Assembly (NCBI RefSeq): GCF_040703035.1
Contig: NZ_CP159996.1
Span: 530,001-594,000, forward strand
Direction: 5' to 3'
DNA: 64,000 bases
Origin: Terribacillus aidingensis
GTDB lineage: Bacteria; Bacillota; Bacilli; Bacillales; Amphibacillaceae
Position numbers and translations under genes: made by a program. Below, in pieces: positions 17,083-24,596 of the stretch. The notes under the pieces are model-generated. The model ran no database searches and had not been told where the DNA came from. It saw nothing but the letters and a program-made list of their open reading frames with translations. Each line of letters opens with the position of its first letter. Position 1 is the first letter of the stretch.

Positions 17083-17776
17083 ATACTTTCCAATAGCGTT
17101 CATACAGGTTATCCATGTGAAGCTTCATTAAGGCCTCTGCTTTTTCCTCATCATGATCCTCAATTGCTTCGATTAAGTTCTTATGCTCATGGAAGTTCAC
17201 GCCGCGGAAATCAGGTCTTGTTACTGTACGATCGCGGATGAAGGTCCACATTTGCTGCTGTTTCATAGCGCTGCTGATTGTAGCCATGAACTGGATGTAT
17301 AGATCGTTATGGGATGCTTTTGCGATGCCATTATGCAATTTTTCATCCGTTTCTGGAACATATACGCCATCATTTGTTTCTTTCTCCATTTGCTTGATTG
17401 TTTCATTCAGTTCTTTCAAATCTTCCTCTGTTGCACGCATAGCGGCGAATCGTACGATTAGCGGTTCGATGTTCATCCGAGCTTCGACAATATCCTCTGG
17501 GGAGATATTTGATAGGAAGGCAGGGGAATACATCTCATCTGCTGGCAGGGACTTGATGAATACACCTTCACCCTGCCTGGAATAGGTGAATCCGTTCATT
17601 TCCAGTGCACTCATTGCTTGGCGCACCGGTGCACGGCTTACCCCGAATTGTTCGCACAGCTCCCGTTCTGATGGCAGCTTATCTCCAACCTTGAAAGCAC
17701 CAGACTTCATTTGCTCAACGATTTGTTCATAAATTTGTATGTATAGTCTTTTATTTGTTACTGGATTAAAGTTCAT
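17081..17776 (-). CDS. GntR-family regulator, FadR/FCD subfamily
   Basis: A 231-residue repressor. The winged HTH is at residues 8-72 (KLPSERELCEQFGVSRAPVR) and an all-helical FCD ligand domain at ~95-220, where EARMNIEPL, an Asp/His-rich HNGIAKASH and NFHEHKNLIEAI supply the usual metal/ligand residues. Convergent with the transketolase operon. Its family's operators contain TTGTATACAA-like cores, and such a site lies at 12850-12873, so it is the likely local repressor. AGGTGGG lies upstream of the ATG. Inducer is unknown; FCD domains often bind sugar acids or other carboxylates. Confidence 0.93.
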   Translation of the reverse strand: MNFNPVTNKRLYIQIYEQIVEQMKSGAFKVGDKLPSERELCEQFGVSRAPVRQAMSALEMNGFTYSRQGEGVFIKSLPADEMYSPAFLSNISPEDIVEARMNIEPLIVRFAAMRATEEDLKELNETIKQMEKETNDGVYVPETDEKLHNGIAKASHNDLYIQFMATISSAMKQQQMWTFIRDRTVTRPDFRGVNFHEHKNLIEAIEDHDEEKAEALMKLHMDNLYERYWKV

Positions 17777-17810
17777 GATGACCCACCTCGTTATAGAAGT
17801 TCCTACTTAA

Positions 17811-17839
17811 ATTATAATGCTTTGCGGGCATTCCGGCAA
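17811..17839 (-). promoter_or_regulatory. Promoter of the GntR-type gene
   Basis: On the minus strand TTGCCG (17839-17834), a 17-base spacer and TATAAT (17816-17811). I see no gnt-type box here, so autoregulation through the same site is not evident. Confidence 0.7.
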
Positions 17840-18045
17840 AAGAGTGAGCTACAGCGTGCAGGAAGTCGCCTCATTTGAGATTAATGCAGAAAAGTTATTT
17901 AAGTCCTACATTGATTTGGAAAAATATGGACTATAGTAACGTATGTTCGGCCCTTGACCTTTGATATAATAGTAGGACAATAGCATAGGTGACTCAAGGG
18001 TGGTTTGCGCATTACTCTTTCCTTTATCGGAGGGTGGTGTAGCGG

Positions 18046-18132
18046 ATGACGGTGGCAGAGGCGTTGAGGTTGATGATCGGATTTGGAACGTTGATTGTTG
18101 CGATCTTGTCGGAAAAGAACCAGAAAAAATAA
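18046..18132 (+). CDS. Putative holin-like type I toxin (Hol_Tox), copy 1
   Basis: A 28-residue hydrophobic peptide, MTVAEALRLMIGFGTL...ILSEKNQKK: one membrane helix with a basic tail, the usual form of the Hol_Tox/TxpA-like toxins of Firmicutes. GGAGGG lies 11 bases before the ATG. A TATAAT at 17965-17970 is the probable -10 box. The stop codon is followed at once by a hairpin that also ends the opposing RNA. By family, overproduction would depolarise the membrane, and an antisense RNA blocks expression. Too short for ordinary gene callers. Confidence 0.8.
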   Translation: MTVAEALRLMIGFGTLIVAILSEKNQKK

Positions 18133-18261
18133 CCACCCTTGAGTTGGCAGCTCGAGAAGGGTGGTTATGTTACCTCTTTTTCGCGCAGATCCCCTAGGGA
18201 ATCATGCTATTACTGGACAGACCGATTGGTGTTGGCAGCACCGGACGGTCTTTTTCTTTGC
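18124..18261 (-). ncRNA. Predicted antisense antitoxin RNA, copy 1
   Basis: Minus-strand TATAAT at 18273-18268 would start an RNA near 18261. A perfect 12-base stem ATAACCACCCTT / AAGGGTGGTTAT (18129-18140 and 18157-18168) followed on the minus strand by T6 (complement of 18124-18129) would end it. The ~138-nt product overlaps the 3' end and terminator of the toxin mRNA, as RatA and SR4 do for txpA and bsrG. The -35 box is weak (GACAAT at 18 bases). Prediction only. Confidence 0.6.
18219..18255 (+). terminator. Terminator of toxin mRNA, copy 1
   Basis: AGACCG / CGGTCT outer stem with inner ATTGGTG/CACCGGA pairing and loop TTGGCAG, followed by T5. Confidence 0.8.
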
Positions 18262-18464
18262 ACAAATATTATAGTAACGCAATTGGAAGGGATTGTCATG
18301 TGACTATTGGAGTAAAACCTGTTCACTAATCCTTTTCGTAATCTTTCATTGTTAAACTTGATTCAAAAGTATTGCAGTTATTTGTTGAGGCAAAGTCTAT
18401 CCTGTAATGGAGGACAACAGGCCATAATTCATTAACACTTAATGGTTCGTCATACCGAAAAGCT

Positions 18465-18610
18465 TGGCATTTTAAGGATTACGATGACAATGATGATTGC
18501 CTGGAACTGGTCATTCTTGCCACTATCTACTAGTTTTAATTTATATACTGGTGAAAGAATCGGGAAAAGAGCTATCCGCATGACAACAAGGGTTCTGCGA
18601 GACATGAATC
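18465..18610 (+). pseudogene. Frameshifted relic of a YvaD-like (DUF5360) gene
   Basis: The DNA from GGCATTTTAAGGATTACGA onward aligns with the intact DUF5360 gene at 24021-24404. The conserved core IAWNWSFLPL is kept, but an extra T before AAGGATTAC breaks the frame and the following helices are lost. The matched part covers about 40 codons. An ORF at 18442-18687 passes through it but has a scrambled start and tail. Confidence 0.65.
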
Positions 18611-18643
18611 TGTTACCTAAATATAAGAAATATTCAAAAAGTA

Positions 18644-18672
18644 TTGACTTTATTTTTTGCATAATTTATATT
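18644..18672 (+). promoter_or_regulatory. Promoter of the S-box transcript
   Basis: TTGACT (18644-18649), 17-base spacer, TATATT (18667-18672). Predicted start near 18679, about 14 bases before the riboswitch P1 stem. Confidence 0.82.
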
Positions 18673-18689
18673 TCAACTAACAATTAAAT

Positions 18690-18853
18690 TACCTTATCAA
18701 GAGAGGTGGAGGGACTGGCCCTATGATACCTCGGCAGCAGACTTTTATAAAAGCACTGTGCCAAATCCAGCAAGCGTATGCTTGGAAGATAAGAGGAGTA
18801 TGATAAATGACCGTTTTTTAACCTCTTCTTATTTTAAGAAGAGGTTTTTTTCA
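18690..18853 (+). promoter_or_regulatory. SAM-I (S-box) riboswitch with its terminator
   Basis: The leader has the S-box landmarks in order: CTTATCAAGAGAGGTGGAGG (18693 on), GACTGGCCCTATGA, CGGCAGC, GTGCCAAATCC, GCGTATGC and the closing strand AAGATAAG. An 11-base hairpin AACCTCTTCTT / AAGAAGAGGTT (18820-18846) with a T7 tract follows. High SAM should stabilise the aptamer and allow termination; low SAM (methionine or sulfur shortage) allows read-through into the monooxygenase gene at 18955. Confidence 0.95.
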
Positions 18854-18954
18854 TGCAGTGAAGTTCTTATCATATCGCGTTACCTCTTGCGACGGGCAAG
18901 AAGCGTTAGATTTTCGAATGGACTTTTTGAATAAAATTGGAGAGGAAGATGAAA

Positions 18955-20142
18955 ATGGGAACAAATACTGCAAACGAGTCAACGCAATATTTGAAAATTG
19001 CAACCATACTGGCTCAAGAATTTGCAAAGGATGCTGCAGAACGTGACAAAGCCGGCGGTACAGCTAAGAAACAACGAGATGCCTTGAGAGAAAGCGGACT
19101 GCTAAATCTTCATATTCCTAAAGAATTCGGTGGCGAAGGGCAGCCTTGGTCACTTGTACTTAGAATTGTTCGGGAATTAGCAAGAGCGGATGCAGCTCTC
19201 GGTCATCTATATGGCTACCATGTCTTTCAAACTGTTTTGCCGCATATTGCGGGTACTACGAAACAAAAAGAGTATTTCTATACGCAATCAGCAAAAAACA
19301 ACTGGTTCTGGGGAAACTCGTCAAATCCGATTGAACCTAGTTTAATCGGAAAAAGGCAGGATGATGGTTTTATTGTAAATGGACATAACACTTTCAGCAC
19401 AGGAGCTAAGGATTCTGATCGTTTAGCTATAACATGGTATGACAATCCTGAAAAAACAACTTTTTACCTTGGGATAATTTCAACCTCTAGAGAAGGTATT
19501 ACAATCAATGATGATTGGGATGGAATTGGCCAAAGGCAAACAGATAGCGGGTCCGTTATATTTGAAAATGTAGTAGTAGAAGCAGATGAAGTTATCGATT
19601 TTACGGAATCTAAAGGAACGCCTTTTGCCACTTTTGATGCTATTTTATCGCAGATTGTTTTAGCGAATGTATTCGTAGGTTCTGCAGAAGGAGCATTGGA
19701 AGAAGCAAAGAAATATACGATTGAAAAATCACGACCTTGGTATCTGACAAGCTATGAAAAAGCTATTGATGATCCATATATTCAGCGTAGTTACGGCGAA
19801 TTTTGGATTGATATTCAGGCGGCAGTTCAGTTAGTGGAAGAAGCCGGTAAGAAAGTAGATGAAGCTTGGGCGAAAGACCGTTCACTCACCAAAGAGGAAC
19901 GAGGAGAAACTGCTCTTTTGACAGGAGCAGCGAATGCTTTTGGTACCAAGGTTGCCTTGCATGTAACAAGCAATATTTTTCAGGTAATGGGTGCTCGTTC
20001 AGCTACTAGAAAAAATAACTTTGATAGGTTTTGGAGAAATGTCCGCACACACTCCCTTCATAATCCCATTGAATATAAACGGAAAAACATAGGACACTGG
20101 GTGTTAACCGGGGAGTATCCGACTCCTACTGTGTATTCATAA
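18955..20142 (+). CDS. Acyl-CoA-dehydrogenase-fold flavin monooxygenase, DszC/SfnB type
   Basis: A 395-residue protein. Start ATG 18955 is nine bases after GGAGAGG. N-terminal helical domain with LNLHIPKEFGGEGQPW, middle beta domain with NGHNTFSTGAKDSDRL and DWDGIGQRQTDSGSV, and a C-terminal helical domain ending FWRNVRTHSLHNP and GHWVLTGEYP. The last motifs are typical of DszC, SfnB and related FMNH2-dependent monooxygenases that use the acyl-CoA dehydrogenase fold. Those enzymes oxidise organosulfur compounds using reduced flavin from a partner reductase. Control by an S-box fits a role in sulfur or methionine supply. No flavin reductase is next to it; an SsuE-like fragment at 11521 is broken. 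The gene is enclosed by two copies of a toxin-antitoxin repeat. Confidence 0.88.
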   Translation: MGTNTANESTQYLKIATILAQEFAKDAAERDKAGGTAKKQRDALRESGLLNLHIPKEFGGEGQPWSLVLRIVRELARADAALGHLYGYHVFQTVLPHIAGTTKQKEYFYTQSAKNNWFWGNSSNPIEPSLIGKRQDDGFIVNGHNTFSTGAKDSDRLAITWYDNPEKTTFYLGIISTSREGITINDDWDGIGQRQTDSGSVIFENVVVEADEVIDFTESKGTPFATFDAILSQIVLANVFVGSAEGALEEAKKYTIEKSRPWYLTSYEKAIDDPYIQRSYGEFWIDIQAAVQLVEEAGKKVDEAWAKDRSLTKEERGETALLTGAANAFGTKVALHVTSNIFQVMGARSATRKNNFDRFWRNVRTHSLHNPIEYKRKNIGHWVLTGEYPTPTVYS

Positions 20143-20331
20143 GTACAGTCCTTTTATCTTTAATCGAATGATACCTTTCCAGGTACTATAGTAACGAAAT
20201 TTATGGTAAAATATGGACTTTTGTTATATATGGGCTTTCTTGAACCTCTGATATAATGGTGAGACAATAGCATAGGTGACTCAAGGGTGGTTTGCGCATT
20301 ACTCTTTCCTTAATGGAGGGTGGTGTAGCGG

Positions 20332-20418
20332 ATGACGGTGGCTGAGGCGTTGACGTTGATGATCGGATTTGGGACGTTGATTGTTGCGATCTTGTCGCAG
20401 AAGAACGAGAAAAAATAA
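20332..20418 (+). CDS. Putative holin-like type I toxin (Hol_Tox), copy 2
   Basis: A 28-residue peptide MTVAEALTLMIGFGTL...ILSQKNEKK. It differs from copy 1 at three residues (R/T at 8, E/Q at 23, Q/E at 26), which keep the membrane helix and basic tail. GGAGGG lies 11 bases upstream and a TATAAT box at 20252-20257. Both copies are intact, which argues for selection or recent duplication. Confidence 0.8.
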   Translation: MTVAEALTLMIGFGTLIVAILSQKNEKK

Positions 20419-20547
20419 CCACCCTTGAGTTGGCAGCTCGAGAAGGGTGGTTATGTTACCTCTTTTTCGCGCAGATCCCCTAGGGAATCATGCTATTACT
20501 GGACAGACCGATTGGTGTTGGCAGCACCGGACGGTCTTTTTCTGTGC
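20410..20547 (-). ncRNA. Predicted antisense antitoxin RNA, copy 2
   Basis: Same layout as copy 1: minus-strand -10 TATATT (20559-20554), one base different from copy 1, and a terminator formed by ATAACCACCCTT / AAGGGTGGTTAT (20415-20426, 20443-20454) with a T run on the minus strand. Near identity with copy 1 means each RNA could silence both toxin mRNAs. Confidence 0.55.
20505..20541 (+). terminator. Terminator of toxin mRNA, copy 2
   Basis: AGACCG (20505-20510) pairs with CGGTCT (20532-20537), with the same inner stem as copy 1 and a T5 tract. Confidence 0.8.
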
Positions 20548-20607
20548 ACAAATAATATAGTAGCGCAATTGGAAGGGATTGTCATGTGACTATTGGAGTA
20601 AATCCTG

Positions 20608-22299
20608 TTACTTCTCCATTTCAGTCATCAACTCTTCGTACTTGTTCAAGTCAGCTTCGGATGTACTCCAGCCCTCTGCGTATATATTGGATACCGTGCC
20701 GCCAGACACGCCAATGATTGCCTGTACATTTTCTTGTTCGTTCGTAACGAGTGCATAAGTGATAGGAAGACCTTTATAAGGATCTATTTCTTTCGTAATT
20801 TCAGCGGCTGCAATAGCTTGTATAAAAGGTGAATCCATATTATCCAGGATGGTGCTAGTGTAGTCACTGGAAACAAGCTCTGTCAGCTGCTCTTCTGTTG
20901 CATCTTCCTTCAGAAGATCGATAAAATGCTGTACAACACCGTCGTTTACCTCTGTATCAAAGGTAAAGTCCTCTGGCTTTGCTTCCTGAATGGATTCCTG
21001 CAAGTCGGCATCGGCAGCAACAGGCTCAGGTCCATTATCAAACATTGGCAAAGAACGAACGGCAAAAAGAATGATAACTGCCGCAAACATCGCAAAAAAT
21101 GGCCAGTGGCTGTATTCTTGCGGAGGTGCGGGACGAAATGGAGCTAACGGTTTGTTAGGGTCCGTTTCTTCTGCCTCGGTTTCGTCCATACGTTTCTTGA
21201 CTGCAGTGACATTCTCTGATTGCCACACCTTTGCCAGCTGCTGCTCCAGTTCTTCCTGAGATAAGGGAGTAACATCATTTTCAGGTTGTTTAGCAGAAGC
21301 GATATTTGCTTGCATCTCCTGGATAGCATCTCGCTGGTTTTGCGCTGTTTTTTCCTTCATCTGTTCTTCTTCTTTTTGGGTGATGCCGCTCTTATCCAGC
21401 ATATATCGCTTTATACGGTGTACCGCATAGAAAGAAACGGCATAGGCACCAATCAGAATGAACGCATAAGGTCCTAAGAGCAAGTAAAGAACAGTACTTT
21501 CGATCACGAAAAGAAACAGCAGAATCCAGAAGATATTCACTTTTTCTTTGAAGGCTTTCCAAATCCATTTTCCAGGAAGAATGAGTGCAAAGTAATCCAA
21601 GTCATTCTTCGTCCGGACAACAATATTCTTTGTTGGGTGGATACGTGAGTATGCCTGCCGTACTTCCGTATTATCAGGTGCGAGCCGCATCGCTTCATCA
21701 ATTAGCATCTTTGCCTTTTTGTACTTTCTGAAATGATAGGCCAACTCGGCAAACCGAAGCAGATGCTGGACATGCTCAGGATTGATGCTGAGCGCTTGCT
21801 GTTCGTATTTTTCAGCTTCCTTTTTTCTGCCTAAATGATACAGGAGCATGCTGTAGTTGGCCAAATAGTCCTCTTGCTGCGGATCAAGCCGAATGGCTTC
21901 TTCATATGCTACAAGGGATATTTCATGATCTTTATTCAGGTTGGCTTGCGCATACTGGAAATGAAAATAGGAGTTATCAGGATAATGCTTGATTCCTGTA
22001 TAAACCAATTCCCGCCATTTGTCAGGATTAATCCCGCTAATGAAAAGATAATGTGTATATGTGGAAAGCACATCCTCATTTGTTGGTGCTAAGGCTAAGG
22101 CCTTGTCCCACCAAACTAGTGCTTCATCCTGTTTATTGATGAAATGATGATAAAGACCAAGTAAAAAATAGCCACTGGGAGCTTCCGGGTTTTCACGGAT
22201 AGCATCCTCCGCAAGCTCTTCCGCTCGGACATATTCGCCTTGCTTGATATAATGTCCGAGCAGCATTACTTCGTTTGAACTAGGTTCGTATAGTGACAT
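20608..22299 (-). CDS. TPR-repeat membrane protein, partner of the AAA+ ATPase
   Basis: A 563-residue protein. Residues 1-220 are five or six TPR units (for example ALVWWDKALALAPTNED and AVRLDP-like AIRLDPQQEDYLANYS). Two close membrane helices follow at ~255-273 and ~275-293, then a charged Glu/Gln-rich coiled stretch (~305-360), a third helix at ~399-416 (FFAMFAAVIILFAV) and a ~145-residue C-terminal domain, probably outside the membrane. AAGGAAGGA precedes the ATG. The gene starts 11 bases after the AAA+ ATPase stop, so both are surely made together. A membrane-tethered TPR adaptor presenting substrates to the ATPase is an inference. I recognise no named family for the whole protein. Confidence 0.88.
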   Translation of the reverse strand: MSLYEPSSNEVMLLGHYIKQGEYVRAEELAEDAIRENPEAPSGYFLLGLYHHFINKQDEALVWWDKALALAPTNEDVLSTYTHYLFISGINPDKWRELVYTGIKHYPDNSYFHFQYAQANLNKDHEISLVAYEEAIRLDPQQEDYLANYSMLLYHLGRKKEAEKYEQQALSINPEHVQHLLRFAELAYHFRKYKKAKMLIDEAMRLAPDNTEVRQAYSRIHPTKNIVVRTKNDLDYFALILPGKWIWKAFKEKVNIFWILLFLFVIESTVLYLLLGPYAFILIGAYAVSFYAVHRIKRYMLDKSGITQKEEEQMKEKTAQNQRDAIQEMQANIASAKQPENDVTPLSQEELEQQLAKVWQSENVTAVKKRMDETEAEETDPNKPLAPFRPAPPQEYSHWPFFAMFAAVIILFAVRSLPMFDNGPEPVAADADLQESIQEAKPEDFTFDTEVNDGVVQHFIDLLKEDATEEQLTELVSSDYTSTILDNMDSPFIQAIAAAEITKEIDPYKGLPITYALVTNEQENVQAIIGVSGGTVSNIYAEGWSTSEADLNKYEELMTEMEK

Positions 22300-22310
22300 C
22301 GTATCCTTCC

Positions 22311-23249
22311 TTACTTCACATTGTGCTGGTAAATGTAATCCAGCACGTCCTGATATTCCTGATTGGCATCACTGAATTTAGCATAGCTTTTTGCAGTGGA
22401 GAACCATTCTAGTGTTGTTGCTTTCCGCTTTTCCAGCGCATGCAATAAGTCTTCATTTGTCATTGGCTGGATGGTACCTGTTTCAAAAGAACGTGTAATC
22501 GCAGAATCGACAGCATCTTGTACGAGATATTCCAGATCGGCTCCGGAAAAATGCTCGGTATATTTAGCAACCAGGTCAAGCTGCAGTTCCTCAGCCGGTT
22601 TGCCTTTTGTCTTAATCGACAGTATTGCTTTCCGTTCCTCTAAATCTGGGGGAGAAAGGAAGATAAGGGAATCGAACCGTCCAGGACGACGAAGTGCAGG
22701 ATCCAAGTACCATGGTGTATTCGTTGCTCCTATGATATAGACTCCATCGTTGTTTGACATGGAACCGTCCATTTCCACTAGAAGCTGGTTCACAAGTGTG
22801 CGGCTGTGATGGCTCACTTTCTGGCGGTTTCCGCCAAGCGCATCCAGTTCATCGATGAACAGCACACAAGGCGTCTGTCTTCTGGCATCCTCAAACAACT
22901 CATGCAAATTCTGCTCCGATTCACCCATCCATTTGGACAGGATCGCTTGAATGTCCAAATGGATGAAATTGGCGTTTATTTCTCCGGCTACCGTCCGTGC
23001 CAAGAAAGTTTTCCCACATCCCGGCGGGCCATAAAAGAGCAAGCTGCCGCCTGCTTTCTTCCCGAAAGCCTCGAAGATCTCAGGGTTTTGGATTGGCATG
23101 ATAAAATCGGTCCGGATTTTCTTCTTCACATCCTCCAAACCACCAACATCCTCAAACGTCTCCAAACGCTGATCAATTTCAACCATCTTTTTCTTTTCAT
23201 TATCGTACATGATGGTCTTCGTTCTGCCTGGTTTCATCTCTCTATCCAT
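22311..23249 (-). CDS. AAA+ ATPase, Vps4/FtsH-like ATPase module
   Basis: A 312-residue single-ring AAA module. Walker A GPPGCGKT (74-81), pore loop KWMGES (106-111), Walker B CVLFIDE (128-134), sensor 1 in GATNTPWYLDPA (Asn177) and arginine-finger region RRPGRFD (188-193). The N-terminus (TFEDVGGLEDVKKKI) is that of the classical VCP/Vps4/FtsH clade. It has no protease domain or N-terminal membrane helix, so it is an unfoldase or remodeller. The helical tail after ~270 is family-unlike. AGGAGGAG lies just before the ATG. Two-gene operon with the TPR membrane protein. Function unknown. Confidence 0.9.
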   Translation of the reverse strand: MDREMKPGRTKTIMYDNEKKKMVEIDQRLETFEDVGGLEDVKKKIRTDFIMPIQNPEIFEAFGKKAGGSLLFYGPPGCGKTFLARTVAGEINANFIHLDIQAILSKWMGESEQNLHELFEDARRQTPCVLFIDELDALGGNRQKVSHHSRTLVNQLLVEMDGSMSNNDGVYIIGATNTPWYLDPALRRPGRFDSLIFLSPPDLEERKAILSIKTKGKPAEELQLDLVAKYTEHFSGADLEYLVQDAVDSAITRSFETGTIQPMTNEDLLHALEKRKATTLEWFSTAKSYAKFSDANQEYQDVLDYIYQHNVK

Positions 23250-23403
23250 AAGGCTCCTCCTCTGTATCTCTAGTCAATAGTGTAATAGATGGTGGTTGTT
23301 TTTTCCATGTGAAACATAAAGAAGGGTGAGAAATGGTGCTACAGTCATATAGAAAATAGACCTATCCGCTCACAGGAAAATAATTGAAAAAGACAAGGAA
23401 CCT

Positions 23404-23433
23404 TTGGTACTATAAAAGTATTCTTAGTACCAA
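23404..23433. promoter_or_regulatory. Inverted-repeat operator in front of the TetR gene
   Basis: TTGGTACTA and TAGTACCAA, a perfect 9-base inverted repeat with a 12-base centre (AAAAGTATTC region). It ends 12 bases before the TetR start codon and overlaps the likely -10 region, so autorepression is expected. Confidence 0.65.
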
Positions 23434-23445
23434 GAGGGAGAACTG

Positions 23446-24021
23446 ATGAAGAAAAGAATAATAGAAGAGACTATTAAACTGATAAAAATAAGAGGCTTGT
23501 CATTTACGATTTCCGAGCTGGCTCAAATTTTAGGGACGAGCAAACGAACCATTTACCAGCATTATGATTCCAAGGCTAGTTTGGTTGATGAAATAATAAG
23601 ACAGCTTATGCAACAAATAAAACAAATGGAACAAACAGTCATGGCAGACGAAAAGCTGCATACAGCAGAAAAACTCCGTCGATTGCTGGCGATGCTTCCG
23701 GTTGGCTATGGTGTACTAGATGTAAGGCTGTTATCAGATTTAAAGCGATATTATTATGAGCAATGGAAGGTACTTGATCAATTCATAAACGAAGAATGGG
23801 ATGCTGTCAGGAAAATAATAAGTGATGGAGTTAACGAAGGAAGTGTTCGGCCGATACAGGCAGAGGTTCTAATTGATTTATATATAGGTGCCTTAAACGA
23901 AATGTACGCCAAGAATCAAGAGCAGAGCAGGCAGATGAACATGCAGGAGAAATTCAGCGAATTAGTTGATATTCTGCTGTGTGGAGTTCTATCTGATGAT
24001 GGAAGAAAGGTAATGGACTGA
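23446..24021 (+). CDS. TetR/AcrR-family transcriptional regulator
   Basis: A 191-residue regulator. N-terminal HTH (FTISELAQILGTSKRTIYQHY, residues ~20-40) and a helical ligand domain. GAGGGAGAA lies before the ATG. The TGA stop overlaps the ATG of the next gene (ATGGACTGATGA), so the two are translationally coupled. It probably represses itself and the DUF5360 membrane protein through the palindrome at 23404-23433. Ligand unknown. Confidence 0.92.
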   Translation: MKKRIIEETIKLIKIRGLSFTISELAQILGTSKRTIYQHYDSKASLVDEIIRQLMQQIKQMEQTVMADEKLHTAEKLRRLLAMLPVGYGVLDVRLLSDLKRYYYEQWKVLDQFINEEWDAVRKIISDGVNEGSVRPIQAEVLIDLYIGALNEMYAKNQEQSRQMNMQEKFSELVDILLCGVLSDDGRKVMD

Positions 24022-24404
24022 TGAAATATCTTAAGCCATTTTTTCTCGTAACTGATATTGGCTTCATTATCTACTGGATAGTAACTTATCTGCATATCAT
24101 CCCAACAAGCTGGGCATTCAAGGATTACAATAATCCCCTAACCATTGCCTGGAACTGGTCTTTTCTCCCGCTTGATATCCTTATCTCCATTACGGGTCTC
24201 TATAGCCTCTATTTGTACGAGAAGAACGCCGAACAATGGAAAATGATTGCACTTGTTTCCTTGGTTCTTACTTTTTGCTCCGGTCTTCAAGCTATTGCCT
24301 ATTGGTCTTTTAATGGTGATTTTGATATGTCATGGTGGATTATGAATCTCTATTTACTGATTTATCCTATCTTTTTCATCGTACCTCTAGTGAATACCAG
24401 ATAG
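24021..24404 (+). CDS. DUF5360 (YvaD-like) four-helix membrane protein
   Basis: A 127-residue protein with four membrane helices and the family core AWNWSFLPLDILIS. B. subtilis YvaD/YvaE-type loci also pair such a membrane protein with a TetR regulator. Its start overlaps the TetR stop by one base. A broken paralogue lies at 18465-18610. Function unknown. Confidence 0.8.
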   Translation: MKYLKPFFLVTDIGFIIYWIVTYLHIIPTSWAFKDYNNPLTIAWNWSFLPLDILISITGLYSLYLYEKNAEQWKMIALVSLVLTFCSGLQAIAYWSFNGDFDMSWWIMNLYLLIYPIFFIVPLVNTR

Positions 24405-24447
24405 AACTGTCTTATCAAGACTAAATTTAAAATAATATAGATAAATT

Positions 24448-24494
24448 AAGGGTTCATACATATTAGACATATATAAAATGTATGAACCCTTTGT
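24448..24494 (+). terminator. Terminator of the TetR-DUF5360 operon
   Basis: AAGGGTTCATACAT (24448-24461) pairs perfectly with ATGTATGAACCCTT (24478-24491), loop of 16 bases, TTG after it. Confidence 0.75.
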
Positions 24495-24596
24495 TCAACA
24501 AACGCCCTCGATAGTTTAAGTAAAAAACTTCACAATATTTGTGTAGGATTATAAAACTTTAATTAAAAAGAAATCACAAACCCTGATATATTAACA

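Larger units (their letters stand above)
17963..18323 (+). repeat. Direct repeat, copy 1 (type I toxin-antitoxin locus)
   Basis: About 360 bases that recur nearly unchanged at 20250-20609 in the same orientation. The repeat starts at GATATAAT and ends at CCTGTT. It contains a complete toxin gene, two hairpins and the region of a predicted antisense RNA. Outside these limits the flanks share only short strings (ACTATAGTAACG, AAAATATGGACT). Confidence 0.92.
20250..20609 (+). repeat. Direct repeat, copy 2 (type I toxin-antitoxin locus)
   Basis: Second copy of the 17963-18323 repeat, about 95% identical by eye, same orientation, 2,287 bases downstream. Its right end (CCTGTT) coincides with the TAA stop of the minus-strand TPR gene at 20608-20610. 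Confidence 0.92.

Noticed and set aside
18858..19046. 62-codon ORF ahead of the monooxygenase
   Set aside because: Overlaps the monooxygenase start in another frame; no ribosome site.
18046..20418. The two holin-like peptides as evidence of a prophage
   Set aside because: No endolysin, capsid, tail, integrase or repressor gene is nearby; the hairpin and antisense layout suits a type I toxin.
17963..20609. The flanking repeats as insertion sequences or a composite transposon
   Set aside because: They encode no transposase and I see no terminal inverted repeats or target-site duplications.
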